From the NCBI GenBank assembly GCA_020635055.1, contig JACKAN010000007.1, forward strand, positions 80,129 to 144,128: a DNA stretch of 64,000 nucleotides, in the 5' to 3' direction. The position numbers were made by a program, and so were the translations under genes. The notes under the pieces were generated by a model, which saw only the letters and a program-made list of their open reading frames with translations, searched no databases and was not told where the DNA came from. Source of the stretch: Pseudobdellovibrionaceae bacterium (GTDB taxonomy: Bacteria; Bdellovibrionota; Bdellovibrionia; Bdellovibrionales; UBA1609). The number at the start of each line of letters is the position of its first letter. Position 1 is the first letter of the stretch. Of this stretch, positions 9,101-18,432 are shown piece after piece.

Positions 9101-9918
9101 ATTATAATCACAAATTTACAAAAACTATCAGTGTGACTTCGGGTAAGGGTGGAGTGGGAAAGACAAGTTTTGTTTGTAATGTAGCGGCTTATCTTGCGGG
9201 ACAGGGACAGAATGTTTTAATTTTAGATGGTGACTTAGGCATGGCCAATGTGGATGTGTTTTTTGGTATACGACCCAAAGCTTATATAGATGAAGTGTTA
9301 AGAGGAGAAAAGTTATTAGAGGAAGCTGTATTTAGTATTGAGCCAAATATTGATCTTATTCCTGGTGGTAGTGGGATTTATGAACTGCAAAATATTAATA
9401 TATTTCAAAAGAAAATTTTGTTAGATCAAGTCAGTCAACTTGAGAACAAATATGATTACTTGTTAATTGATACAGCGCCAGGAATTGCCGACAACGTTTT
9501 GTATTTAAACACAGCCGTGCAAGAAATAATGGTTATTTTAACTCCCGATCCTGCAAGCTTAACAGATGCCTATGCTTTAATTAAAGTTCTAAATTTGCGC
9601 TATAAAGAAAATAAATTTTCAATAGTTTGCAACATGGTACAAGATGAGCATGAAGCCCTAAAGATTTACAAACGCTTAAGCGATGTGTGTGAGCGCTTTT
9701 TATGTGTGAGTTTAGATTATCAAGGCTATATACCTTTGGACCAGAAACTGAGGGAGGCAACAAAGTCACAACAGTTAATTGTAGATATTAATCCTCGCTC
9801 TCCGTCCAGTATTGCAATACAAAATATAGTAAGAAAAATTAATAATTTTGGACACTTAGCTGCTCCTAAAGGAAGTATGCAGTTCTTCTTTGAGCAGTTG
9901 GTAAGTACAGCATGTTAA
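9097..9918 (+). CDS. flhG: Flagellar number regulator FlhG (MinD-like ATPase)
   Basis: FlhG is a ParA/MinD-family ATPase that restrains flagellar number by antagonising FlhF. A deviant Walker A SGKGGVGKTSF lies near residues 15-25. The switch regions include LILDGDLGMANVDVFFG and DYLLIDTAPGI. The length of 273 residues is normal. The ATGA overlap with flhF and position before fliA give the usual flhF-flhG-fliA order. The fliA start follows after 46 bases. Confidence 0.94.
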   Translation: MNYNHKFTKTISVTSGKGGVGKTSFVCNVAAYLAGQGQNVLILDGDLGMANVDVFFGIRPKAYIDEVLRGEKLLEEAVFSIEPNIDLIPGGSGIYELQNINIFQKKILLDQVSQLENKYDYLLIDTAPGIADNVLYLNTAVQEIMVILTPDPASLTDAYALIKVLNLRYKENKFSIVCNMVQDEHEALKIYKRLSDVCERFLCVSLDYQGYIPLDQKLREATKSQQLIVDINPRSPSSIAIQNIVRKINNFGHLAAPKGSMQFFFEQLVSTAC

Positions 9919-9964
9919 AGAATAGGACTTTAAGGGTATATATCAATTTGATAGGATATAACTA

Positions 9965-10747
9965 ATGGGTGGTACAATTATGGCAGATAAAAGTAGTAAT
10001 CTGTTAAGAAAATATAAGGAAGAACCAAATAAGCTGACGCCTGCACAGAAGGATAAGCTAATTATGGAATATGCTCCTTTAATTAAGTTTATTGCACAAA
10101 AAATTGCAATTCGCTTACCTTCCAATATCGAGTTGGATGATTTGATATCCAGTGGGGTCATCGGCTTAATGGATGCCATAGAAAAATATGATCCCACTAG
10201 AGATAACAAATTTAAAACTTATGCTGAGTTTAGAATTCGTGGTTCTATTCTTGACGAGTTAAGAGCGCAAGATTGGGTACCACGTTCTGTTCGTGATAAA
10301 GCAAAAATGTTAGATCGCACGCTTATCCAATTAGAAGCGGAATTAGGTAGAAACGCTACTGATGAAGAGATTGCCGAAAAGCTTGAAATGTCTATTGAAG
10401 AATTTTATAATCTTGTCAATCAAGTAAAACCAGTGAGCGTATTGTCTATTGATGAGCAGGCCACTTTTAGTAGCGTTGATAAGCAATCCATTCTTAATTT
10501 GTTAGAGGGCTGCAAATTTAATAACCCTTTCAATGAACTGAATTTAAAAACAGTTAAAGACATTGTGACTCAATCTATTGAAGACCTTCCGGAGAGACAG
10601 CGCTTGGTTTTATCTTTGTATTATTATGAAGATTTAAACCTAAAAGAAATTGGCAGAATTTTGCGTGTAACAGAAAGTCGTGTTTCACAATTGCATGCAC
10701 AAGCGATTTCTAGATTGCGGGCTAAGTTGTCCACTCACTTTAATTAA
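9965..10747 (+). CDS. fliA: Flagellar sigma-28 factor FliA
   Basis: This is the alternative sigma factor for late flagellar and chemotaxis genes. Sigma region 2 is visible (DDLISSGVIGLMDAIEKYDP, FKTYAEFRIRGSILDELRAQDW), with region 3 and region 4 (LPERQRLVLSLYYYEDLNLKEIG, then RVTESRVSQLHAQAI). The length of 260 residues is standard. The ATG at 9965 has AGGATATAACTA upstream. A second in-frame ATG at 9980 with GGGTGG before it could be the real start and would remove only five residues. Confidence 0.95.
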   Translation: MGGTIMADKSSNLLRKYKEEPNKLTPAQKDKLIMEYAPLIKFIAQKIAIRLPSNIELDDLISSGVIGLMDAIEKYDPTRDNKFKTYAEFRIRGSILDELRAQDWVPRSVRDKAKMLDRTLIQLEAELGRNATDEEIAEKLEMSIEEFYNLVNQVKPVSVLSIDEQATFSSVDKQSILNLLEGCKFNNPFNELNLKTVKDIVTQSIEDLPERQRLVLSLYYYEDLNLKEIGRILRVTESRVSQLHAQAISRLRAKLSTHFN

Positions 10748-11050
10748 GGCTCTTTTTGAAATAATGATACTTAAGTTAACTTCTTTGTTTACTTTTCTTA
10801 AGCATTGAATGAAGATTTTACTTGTCAAAGACACTTAGTTTACAAAGTGAAAACTACAAATTTACATTTATGTTTCAATAATAGTATATAATGTCACACT
10901 ATTCCTTAGCCTGCGGCCCAGTTGAAGGAAGTCCAGTTGAAGGAAGTCCAGATGAAGGAAGTGTTAAGTAGCAAAAGAGTTTCAAGCTTAGAAGCTTAGG
11001 TATAATGAGATTAATTTATTTTAAGTAAATATTTTTCTAGGAGGACGCCA
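10748..11050 (+). other. Intergenic region with 15-bp tandem repeat and micro-ORF
   Basis: There is no standard gene. A TATAAT-like box lies at 10887-10892. A 15-bp unit (GTTGAAGGAAGTCCA) occurs twice exactly at 10921-10935 and 10936-10950 and once diverged at 10951-10965. These repeats are in frame within a micro-ORF from ATG 10891 to TAG 10971 (26 residues) that includes SLACGPVEGSPVEGSP, resembling a lipobox-like stub with EGSP repeats, but it lacks a ribosome site. An AGGAGG at 11039-11044 serves the downstream gene. Confidence 0.5.
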
Positions 11051-12349
11051 GTGAAAGTTAAAATTATTTTTTCTTCACAAATCATATTTAAACGAATTTT
11101 AACTTCTCTTGATTCATTACTTTTTACGATTCTTTTGCTATTCTTTTTTTCGGCTAATACCAACGCGAAGGAGCTGAGCTGTCCAATTCAAAGTCAGGGT
11201 GAAGCTGTGCTCACAAAAATTCAATCTCTTCCCCCTCAAATAGATATATTAGATCAAAAAATTATAAGCCTTCTAGATGGAAACAGTCCTTTTATGTTTT
11301 TTAGGAGCTTCGTTGCCTACTATTATTTAACAGCCAAGGAAATGCTTTCTACAAAAGAATTAGATATGCCCCAGTATTTTTATGATGAATCAAGTTCTCA
11401 GGACTACTGGGGATGGTGTGCAGGAGATGCTCATCCCGATAACTTTGGAGCTATGTTTATCACTGGAACTAATAAACCTGTTTTTACAATTAATGACCCC
11501 GATGATGCAGGCTACTGCCCACTCTCTTTAGATATCCTTAGGTTTTTAACAGGTGTACTTTTGTACGAAGAAGATTACAACTTAGTTCCTGTGCTGGAGT
11601 CTTACCAGAGTGGGGTTTTAGGAAAATACAGAGAGTTTTCAAAACCTGTAAATAAATTGTTAAAAAAAGCCTATGAAAAAGGGACAGAACTTAAAGATGG
11701 AGATTTTAAAAATGGCGATCCTAAGAGTCGTCGGCTCGAGCGAAATCTAGACGACTTTGTAGTATCTGAAATATCACATTTGGAAAAACAAGACCTCATA
11801 GCATTTGTGGAATCAAAACTTTCGGCAAAAGCTACGCTTTTGGATGCTATTAAATTCTACAAAACTGATGGAGGTTCGGGAGGCTTATATCGCTATAAGC
11901 TTTTGTTAGATCTAGAGCAGAAACCATTCATCATTGAACTCAAAGCCATTGACTCACCTGGCGTGGTCGGCTTTAGTGAAAATCAACTGGAAGCCGTGGA
12001 CCGTTTTACTACAACTTTTACTATGGAATATGGAGCTCTTCCTCAATTTCCATATTCAGTTCACGAAATTGAGCCAAATACAAACTTAGAGTTTCATAAA
12101 ATATATGTTCGCCCACGCTGGAGTGGAAATCAAAAAATTTCTTTGGAAGACTTTTCTGGTAAGCCTGATTCAATTTCTGATATCATAAAGGATGAAGCTT
12201 ATGTGTTGGGTCTTCTTCATGGACGATCTCCAAATGATAAATATAAAACGGCTGTGGAAAATCTTGATGTTAAAGCTTGGATCCACTGGAGTAAAAGTCT
12301 GTCTAAGAAATTAAAAAATGATTATCTTTCATTAAGAAGTTGTCGGTAA
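11051..12349 (+). CDS. DUF2252 family protein, probably exported
   Basis: The 432-residue protein matches DUF2252, a family with a kinase-like fold and unknown function. The visible signature is SPFMFFRSFVAYYY, then GDAHPDNFGAMF (GDxHxxNFG) and NDPDDAGYCPLSLDILRF. Residues about 15-40 form a hydrophobic export signal ending NTNAKEL, so the mature protein is probably periplasmic. GTG start with AGGAGG seven bases upstream. It appears monocistronic and is convergent with the following sigma factor gene. Confidence 0.8.
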   Translation: MKVKIIFSSQIIFKRILTSLDSLLFTILLLFFFSANTNAKELSCPIQSQGEAVLTKIQSLPPQIDILDQKIISLLDGNSPFMFFRSFVAYYYLTAKEMLSTKELDMPQYFYDESSSQDYWGWCAGDAHPDNFGAMFITGTNKPVFTINDPDDAGYCPLSLDILRFLTGVLLYEEDYNLVPVLESYQSGVLGKYREFSKPVNKLLKKAYEKGTELKDGDFKNGDPKSRRLERNLDDFVVSEISHLEKQDLIAFVESKLSAKATLLDAIKFYKTDGGSGGLYRYKLLLDLEQKPFIIELKAIDSPGVVGFSENQLEAVDRFTTTFTMEYGALPQFPYSVHEIEPNTNLEFHKIYVRPRWSGNQKISLEDFSGKPDSISDIIKDEAYVLGLLHGRSPNDKYKTAVENLDVKAWIHWSKSLSKKLKNDYLSLRSCR

Positions 12350-12389
12350 GTTTACTGCTTGAAATTATTATGCTGGGACGAAAATTTAA

Positions 12390-13403
12390 TTAACTGAGTT
12401 GCATTTCTTTTTTAATTTTTTCGATCAATCGAGTTTCCATTTGTCTAACGGCTTCTCTGGTGATGCCGTATTTGTCTCCAATTTCTTGTAAGGTAAGTGG
12501 GGATTCAGAAAGCAGTCGATTTTCTAAAAGGTAAGTTTCTTTATCGTTAAGTTGAGGGCGGATGTTATCTATATTTTCTGTGAGTATTTGAATTTCTTCT
12601 TGTAGACCTAATTCATCATCTAGAGCCACTTCGTATTGATCTCTTTGTAGGTCTATCATGGTAGAGGTATCGCTATCGCCAATGGGTTGATCCAAGCTAA
12701 CATCTCTACCAGACATTCTTTGGGTCATAATTTTTACTTCTTCTTCTGGAATGTCCAAGCGTCCACTCAATTGTTTGATGCTAGTATCAAATCCTAAATT
12801 TTCAAGTTCTCGCTTTTGTTTTTGTAATTGATAAAAAAGTTTTCTTTGATTCTGAGTTGTGCCTATGCGGACCAATGAATATTGCTTCATTAAAAAATCT
12901 TGAATGTATCCACGAATCCACCAAACCGCATAGGAAATAAGTTTGACTCCCTTGTATGGGTTGAACTCACGAACAGCATGCATAAGACCAATATTGCCTT
13001 CTTGGATGAGATCGATCATCTTTGCGCCAAATTTAGAATATTCTGCAGCAATCTTTACAACAAAGCGAAGATTTGATGTGACAAGAATTTCGGCAGCACT
13101 CGGGTCTTTTTTTTCAAAATAGAGCTTAGCCCATTTTTGTTCTTCTTCTTTAGATAAAAGCGGGTATTTCCTGATTTCAGCTAAATATTTGGATACCGGA
13201 TCGGAAGAAGTAAGTGCCTTGGTCTCGGTGGACTCCTTATTTAAATAGTCTAACTTTAAATTGGGTGAAGCTAACTTATGTGCTTTTTTAGTTTTTTTGA
13301 TAGTAGATTTTTCGGTTATCTTTTTAGAAGGTTTTTTAGTTTGTTTTTTAACAACTTTTTTAGAAGATTTTTTTTTGCTTAATGTTTTCTTTTTCGTAGC
13401 CAT
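12390..13403 (-). CDS. rpoH: RpoH-like (sigma-32 type) RNA polymerase sigma factor
   Basis: Residues about 1-55 are a Lys/Thr-rich basic head. The rest follows the RpoH pattern: region 1.2/2 (DPVSKYLAEIRKYPLLSKEEE, NLRFVVKIAAEY, DLIQEGNIGLMHAVREFNPYKG, SYAVWWIRGYIQDFLMKQ), the RpoH box-like block RIGTTQNQRKLFYQLQK, and region 4 (LTLQEIGDKYGITREAVRQME). It likely directs heat-shock or stress genes. The basic head is unusual for RpoH and resembles tails seen in some predatory bacteria, which is an inference. The gene name follows sequence similarity only. Confidence 0.85.
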   Translation of the reverse strand: MATKKKTLSKKKSSKKVVKKQTKKPSKKITEKSTIKKTKKAHKLASPNLKLDYLNKESTETKALTSSDPVSKYLAEIRKYPLLSKEEEQKWAKLYFEKKDPSAAEILVTSNLRFVVKIAAEYSKFGAKMIDLIQEGNIGLMHAVREFNPYKGVKLISYAVWWIRGYIQDFLMKQYSLVRIGTTQNQRKLFYQLQKQKRELENLGFDTSIKQLSGRLDIPEEEVKIMTQRMSGRDVSLDQPIGDSDTSTMIDLQRDQYEVALDDELGLQEEIQILTENIDNIRPQLNDKETYLLENRLLSESPLTLQEIGDKYGITREAVRQMETRLIEKIKKEMQLS

Positions 13404-13420
13404 TGTTTGGAGCCTTAGAC

Positions 13421-13726
13421 TCAGCTCAGTGCTTCGTCTATTTTTTTTATGAGGGTTTTTTCGACTAGACCTTTTACTAAAGCTAGATGAAAGGGTAGGT
13501 CCACAATAATTTCGACCTCTGAGCCTTGAGAGGTGCTTTTCACCGACATATCGGCTTTAAATTGGCTGCCCTTTGCCTGACCAGTTAAATTGGAATCGTT
13601 AAAGTCACAGCTGTACTTGGGATCGAGTTTGCGTAGGTCACTGTCATTATTAAGTAATTTTGTAACTAAATGGAAAGTTTCTTGTGCGCTAAGGGAGCTT
13701 GTTTTTTTTATACTTACTTTAGGCAT
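13421..13726 (-). CDS. Small protein resembling polyhydroxyalkanoic acid system (PHA_gran_rgn) family
   Basis: The protein has about 101 residues starting MPKVSIKKTSSLSAQE; the frame is open 45 bases further upstream but that would run into the aspS leader. The pattern of an N-terminal helix, then CDFNDSNLTGQAKGSQFKADMSV and VDLPFHLALVKGLVEKTLIKKIDEAL resembles the PHA granule-associated regulator family (about 95 residues). It has no signal peptide. The gene is divergent from aspS and lies 17 bases before the sigma factor gene on the same strand, so the two may be co-transcribed. Confidence 0.5.
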   Translation of the reverse strand: MPKVSIKKTSSLSAQETFHLVTKLLNNDSDLRKLDPKYSCDFNDSNLTGQAKGSQFKADMSVKSTSQGSEVEIIVDLPFHLALVKGLVEKTLIKKIDEALS

Positions 13727-13808
13727 TCCAAAAACATAGACCTTTACAGTTCTCTTGTCTATGAGATACATTATTCAAAAATTTCTTAATCAAAAAACGG
13801 AAAAATTT

Positions 13809-15590
13809 ATGCAGTTTGTAAAAAATTTAAAAAGAACACACTATTGCGGTGAATTAACAAAGTCCCATGAAAATCAAGAAGTGATCCTTATGGGTTGGGT
13901 CAACGGGCGCCGTGACCATGGGGGTTTAATATTTTTAGATTTGCGTGACCGGGAGGGTCTAGTGCAGGTTGTAATCGACCCTAATAATGAACATTGCAAA
14001 ACTGCAAAAAATGTCCGTGGTGAATTTGTTTTAGCTATTTTGGGGAAGGTGAGAGCTCGGCCCAAGGGAATGCAAAATTCAAATTTACGAACAGGTGAGA
14101 TTGAAGTTGAAGCCCAGAGATTTGAGATCCTTTCAGAAGCGGAAACTCCACCTTTTCAGATTGATGACGATAAGGTCCAAGAAAATTTGCGCTTGAAGTA
14201 TCGCTACCTAGACCTAAGGTCCTTAAAACAACAGAAATATTTGAAGATGCGCCATGAAGTTATGCAAGTTGTTAGAAAAAATTTAACTGATTTTGGTTTT
14301 TGGGAAGTCGAAACTCCTATTTTATACAAAAGTACTCCCGAGGGGGCACGAGATTATTTGGTGCCATCGCGCGTTCACCCCGGAAATTTTTATGCCCTCC
14401 CACAGAGTCCACAAACTTTAAAACAACTTCTTATGATTAGTGGGTTTGATAAGTATTTTCAGATTGCAAGATGTTTTAGGGATGAGGACCTAAGAGCGGA
14501 TCGCCAACCGGAATTCTCGCAAATCGATTTGGAAATGAGCTTTATTGATCAAGATGATATTATGAATTTGACGAATAAGATTCTTGCCAACATTTGGAAA
14601 CAATTTAAAAAAGTCGATATTGGGACTATACCGGTGATGTCGTTTTTAGAAGCTATGAGTCGTTATGGTTCTGATAAACCCGACTTACGAATTGCTTGGG
14701 AACTTAAAGATTTAAACTCTGAATTAGAAAATTCTGGATTTAAAGTTTTTGATGATGTGATCGCTCGTGGAGATTGTATTAAGGCACTAGCCGTGCCGGG
14801 TATTGGTGATTATTCACGTTCTCATTTTGACAAGTTGACAGCAATGGCAAAGCAAATGGGAGCGAAGGGTTTAGTTTGGATTAAACAAGGCAAGGATGGA
14901 AGTTTTCAGTCTCCTGTAAGTAAGTTTTTTACAGAGGATAAGTTAAAACAGATTTTCACTTTTTCTGGTGGAGAAGCAGGTGGCGGAGTTCTTATTGTTG
15001 CGGATAGTTTTAATGTGACATGTTCTTCCTTAGGTCACTTACGAGTTCATTTGGCAGCGGAACTCAAAGCCATTAATAGATCTGAAGATAAATTCCTATG
15101 GGTTACAGATTTCCCACTTTTGGAATATGTTCCAGAGGAAAAGCGCTGGGTAGCTGTGCACCATCCTTTTACTGCGCCCAATGATGACCATTTGCATATT
15201 TTAGAGAAACAAGAAGAAAGTAATTACTCAACTATAAAAGCCAAAGCCTATGATTTGGTATGCAATGGTTATGAAATTGCTGGTGGTAGTATCCGTATAC
15301 ATCAACAAAATGTTCAGAAAATTATCTTTCAAGCTTTAGGATTTAGCGAAGAAGAAGTGCAAAGAAAGTTTGGTTTCTTCAACGAAGCCCTTTCTTATGG
15401 AACTCCTCCCCATGGTGGAATTGCCTGGGGCTTTGATCGCCTGATAATGATTTTGTGTGAAACAGATGCCATTAGGGATGTGATTGCTTTTCCTAAAACT
15501 ACCAAGGCCTATGATTTAATGGCGGAGGCTCCCGGTCTTGTAGATAGAGATCAATTGCTGGAATTGGGTTTAAGATTAAATACTAAATAA
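13809..15590 (+). CDS. aspS: Aspartyl-tRNA synthetase
   Basis: This class II synthetase charges tRNA-Asp. I chose ATG 13809 (MQFVKNLKRTHYCGEL), since family members begin close to RTHYCGEL; in-frame starts at 13755 and 13761 would add 16-18 unlikely residues. The product has about 593 residues. It has an OB-fold anticodon domain (GWVNGRRDHGGLIFLDLRDREG), motif 2 (FRDEDLRADRQPEFSQIDLEMS), a bacterial GAD insertion domain (about 290-420) and motif 3 (HGGIAWGFDRLIMIL). The insertion shows the bacterial-type enzyme. Confidence 0.97.
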   Translation: MQFVKNLKRTHYCGELTKSHENQEVILMGWVNGRRDHGGLIFLDLRDREGLVQVVIDPNNEHCKTAKNVRGEFVLAILGKVRARPKGMQNSNLRTGEIEVEAQRFEILSEAETPPFQIDDDKVQENLRLKYRYLDLRSLKQQKYLKMRHEVMQVVRKNLTDFGFWEVETPILYKSTPEGARDYLVPSRVHPGNFYALPQSPQTLKQLLMISGFDKYFQIARCFRDEDLRADRQPEFSQIDLEMSFIDQDDIMNLTNKILANIWKQFKKVDIGTIPVMSFLEAMSRYGSDKPDLRIAWELKDLNSELENSGFKVFDDVIARGDCIKALAVPGIGDYSRSHFDKLTAMAKQMGAKGLVWIKQGKDGSFQSPVSKFFTEDKLKQIFTFSGGEAGGGVLIVADSFNVTCSSLGHLRVHLAAELKAINRSEDKFLWVTDFPLLEYVPEEKRWVAVHHPFTAPNDDHLHILEKQEESNYSTIKAKAYDLVCNGYEIAGGSIRIHQQNVQKIIFQALGFSEEEVQRKFGFFNEALSYGTPPHGGIAWGFDRLIMILCETDAIRDVIAFPKTTKAYDLMAEAPGLVDRDQLLELGLRLNTK

Positions 15591-15663
15591 ACTCAACTTT
15601 TGTCCTGTATAATTTTGAAACGCACTTCCGATAAGTAAGTAAGATTACACATGGAGGTGTAAA

Positions 15664-16122
15664 TTGCAAAAAATCAGTGGAATACTGCCCGGTTCGAGTC
15701 GTGTGACATCTATGGATGTTTCGAAAGAAGCGGGGACTGTGCGCCCTGGAGCTCCCTCTTTTGGACGTGCCATGGGAGAATCGAATTTACAGAAAAACTC
15801 AATTATACGTTCAGCTCATCAAGCGATTCAAAAACATAATGAATTGTGGGATAAGCGAACAAAAGATCAGGACCAAGTAGAGTCGATTCAAAAAATTGCG
15901 GACTCATTTTTTAAAAATAAGGATCAAATATCAAAGGAAAAGGACTTGGTGAATAATATTATGTTTGATCAGGCACAAGAAGTGGATATTCCACCCTCGG
16001 TAGAAATTCCAGAAATCAGCTTGTCAGAGTTTAAAAATGCAAGTGAAAAACCTCGGACAGAAATGACCGAGCAAGAATTAGAATTACCCGATGTTGGAAG
16101 ATATATTGATGTTATGGCTTAA
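15664..16122 (+). CDS. Hypothetical protein, 152 residues
   Basis: I do not recognise this gene. It starts with TTG preceded by a strong GGAGGTG ribosome site, which supports the start. The protein is soluble and hydrophilic, with a charged middle part likely helical (about 50-90) and an acidic C-terminus (MTEQELELPDVGRYIDVMA). It has no signal peptide or membrane segment. Its last four bases overlap the stop of the convergent CpaF-like gene. Confidence 0.6.
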   Translation: MQKISGILPGSSRVTSMDVSKEAGTVRPGAPSFGRAMGESNLQKNSIIRSAHQAIQKHNELWDKRTKDQDQVESIQKIADSFFKNKDQISKEKDLVNNIMFDQAQEVDIPPSVEIPEISLSEFKNASEKPRTEMTEQELELPDVGRYIDVMA

Positions 16123-17051
16123 AAAATCTTACTTAATGTAAGACCATTGGCTTCCATCCCGGCAATTTTGTATAGATTTTTTAGTTTTCTGTTTCCCTCT
16201 TTAGAAATTTCTAGGGTGATTATATAATTTAAGGATAGAAAAATAAGATTTCGAATGATCGAGTTATCCCATTCTGGGGCTCCCATTTTAACTAACATTT
16301 CAATTCTCAAAAGTGCCTGGCGGGCATCTTCTGCATGTAAACTACAGAGACTTCCTTTGTGTCCGGTGGAAAGGGTAAGTAGATAATCTTTGGCCTCTCG
16401 ACCTCGGACTTCTCCTAAAATTATGCGGTTCGGTCGCATACGGAGTGCTTGTTTTAGTAGATCTTCTTGAGTGAAGCTGCGTAAGTTCCCATGCAAATCG
16501 TGTCGCGTGAGCAATTGTGTGCTAATCGAATTTGGAAGGCGCAGCTCGTGGGTGTCTTCAATTATTACTACGCGTTCTGATTCTGGAAGAGATTGGATCA
16601 ATGCATTTAAGCAAGATGTTTTTCCCGTTCCTGTAGGACCAATAATTAAAATGTTTTCCTTTTGTTTTACTAATTGCTTAATAAAAGTAATTTGTGAAGA
16701 TTCTGCCCAATTGTTGAATTCTAAATCTGAGAGGGTCCAGGGAACTTCTTTGTGTCGACGCAAAGTTAATTGAACATTTTTAGTCAAGGGGGGAGCAATA
16801 AGGTGAATTCTAAAAGGATGCAAGTAGCCGTCGGCAAAGGGACAATTAAAATCGTATTGAATTTTAGCCTTCTGACACAATCTTTGAATAAAGTATTTGT
16901 ATTTTTGCAAGTCGGTGAAGGTGGAGTTCCACTTAAGAAAAGGACCTTTTTTTTCATAGTATATTTCGCTGTGACTATTCATCATTATTTCAGTAACTTC
17001 CTCGTCATTTATAAGGACCAAAATGGGATCAATTTCCTCTACGCTTTTCAT
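16119..17051 (-). CDS. cpaF: CpaF/TadA-like secretion ATPase, short form
   Basis: This hexameric ATPase powers Tad/Flp-type pilus assembly. The 310 residues cover the N-terminal strand-helix part (INDEEVTEIMMNSHSEIYYEKKG) and the RecA-like core with Walker A IGPTGTGKTSCLNAL (about 135-150), an Asp box (VVIIEDTHELRLP), and LRMRPNRIILGEVRGREAKD plus HKGSLCSLHAED. Canonical CpaF has 400-500 residues with a longer N-domain, so this is a trimmed form. It overlaps the end of the CpaC-like gene by 23 bases, showing coupled translation. Confidence 0.85.
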   Translation of the reverse strand: MKSVEEIDPILVLINDEEVTEIMMNSHSEIYYEKKGPFLKWNSTFTDLQKYKYFIQRLCQKAKIQYDFNCPFADGYLHPFRIHLIAPPLTKNVQLTLRRHKEVPWTLSDLEFNNWAESSQITFIKQLVKQKENILIIGPTGTGKTSCLNALIQSLPESERVVIIEDTHELRLPNSISTQLLTRHDLHGNLRSFTQEDLLKQALRMRPNRIILGEVRGREAKDYLLTLSTGHKGSLCSLHAEDARQALLRIEMLVKMGAPEWDNSIIRNLIFLSLNYIITLEISKEGNRKLKNLYKIAGMEANGLTLSKIF

Positions 17052-18336
17052 CTAGCAACTCTGGTTGTGGAAATGGAGTCTGTGTTCTTTGGCTGTAAAT
17101 AAGCGGTTGAATAAAAACAATGAGCTCAGTTTTTTCATTTTGGAAATTACGGCTTTTGAAAAGTTCTCCTAAGATTGGTAGATTTTGAATAAAACTGATT
17201 CCATTTTGTTGGTTTCCCATTCGATGTTGAATCAGTCCAGAAATTGCAATTGTTTCCCCATGATCGAGATTGAACTGAGAGTTCAGACGACTTACTTTAA
17301 GGCCCGGAATGCCCTCTACGGAATTTTGTGAATCTAACATAGAGACTTCACTTTCAATTCTTAAAAAAATTCTTTCGCTACTATCCACCTCTGGATAGAT
17401 TTTAAAAAGTAATCCATGTTTTTTCCATTGTAACTGACTGTTTTGATATCCTGATACTCGAATGGGAAATTCTCCACCAGCTAAGAATTCTGCAGAGCCA
17501 CCGCTTTCGGTAACCAAGGTGGGAGAAGATAATATTTTCCCCTGACCTTGAGATTCTAACGCCTGTATATGTACCAACCAGCTTCCCATGATATCCTGAC
17601 CGGGAAGTAACTTGGCTTGATAATCTTGCTGCCAATTAAAACCAAAAACATTGGAGTTGGATTTACTCACTTCAGCTAATAGAAGTTTCACTTGAACTAG
17701 ACTAGGTCGCGCCTTTTGATTTTCAAAAATTTTTAATTCCAACCCCCAAGGTTTGAGTTTTTCTTTTAAAATATTTAAATCTTTTTGTTTTAACTTGGGT
17801 GAGCTAAGTTCTATTGAGTTATTTATTTTTATTTCTAAGGATTTCCACTTTTCCTTTTCTTTTATGTTTAGCCAAAATTTGTAAACACTATCCTTAATTA
17901 ATGGGTGAATATCCGCTTGAAAGTGACAGGATTTTGGGTAAGATTTTTGGATATTACTGATTTCTATCCAATCCTTTAAACTCAGTAACTCACCTTTAAT
18001 CTCACAACTTTCTGGTTCAATGTTTAAGTTTAAACCCATGGCTTTATTGATAATATCTTGTAGGTTTTTGACGAGATCGAATATGTCTTTATGAACTATG
18101 ATTATAGTGTGTTTTTGATTTTGGGTATTTAAATAGGTTTCCCCCAGTTTTTTAGCTACAATTTTTATAAAAGAACCTTGATCTTTAATAGTAATTAACT
18201 CGCTGTGACCTACTTCTACGGATTCTCCCGGTGAAACAACAATTCTTGCGGAATCTCCTATTTTAAGAATTATCGGATGGGCATGGGCTGGTTTTAGAGA
18301 AGCTAGTGTGATTAGTATAAATAATGATTTTCTCAT
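17029..18336 (-). CDS. cpaC: CpaC/RcpA-like outer-membrane secretin
   Basis: This is the outer-membrane channel of a Tad/Flp-type system. A signal peptide (1-19, ending AHAHP) is followed by a pilus-formation N-domain (IVVSPGESVEVGHSELITIKD, VAKKLGETYL). A variable middle part leads to the secretin domain from about residue 245 (GQGKILSSPTLVTESGGSAEF, AGGEFPI, then DHGETIAISGLIQHR and LPILGELFKSRNFQNEKTELIVFIQP), which is the classic secretin C-terminus. The 435 residues fit CpaC. The gene is upstream of and overlaps the ATPase gene. Confidence 0.88.
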   Translation of the reverse strand: MRKSLFILITLASLKPAHAHPIILKIGDSARIVVSPGESVEVGHSELITIKDQGSFIKIVAKKLGETYLNTQNQKHTIIIVHKDIFDLVKNLQDIINKAMGLNLNIEPESCEIKGELLSLKDWIEISNIQKSYPKSCHFQADIHPLIKDSVYKFWLNIKEKEKWKSLEIKINNSIELSSPKLKQKDLNILKEKLKPWGLELKIFENQKARPSLVQVKLLLAEVSKSNSNVFGFNWQQDYQAKLLPGQDIMGSWLVHIQALESQGQGKILSSPTLVTESGGSAEFLAGGEFPIRVSGYQNSQLQWKKHGLLFKIYPEVDSSERIFLRIESEVSMLDSQNSVEGIPGLKVSRLNSQFNLDHGETIAISGLIQHRMGNQQNGISFIQNLPILGELFKSRNFQNEKTELIVFIQPLIYSQRTQTPFPQPELLDEKRRGN

Positions 18337-18432
18337 GCTGATGTTATTTGCAAAATTAAAAACAGAAACTAACGAAATATATTGAGTGTAAAATTACAGA
18401 ATGTCCGAATAGGGTTCAACTTGTCCGAAATT

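Noticed and set aside
17402..17635. 77-residue minus-strand frame inside the secretin gene
   Set aside because: A shadow of the clear secretin reading frame.
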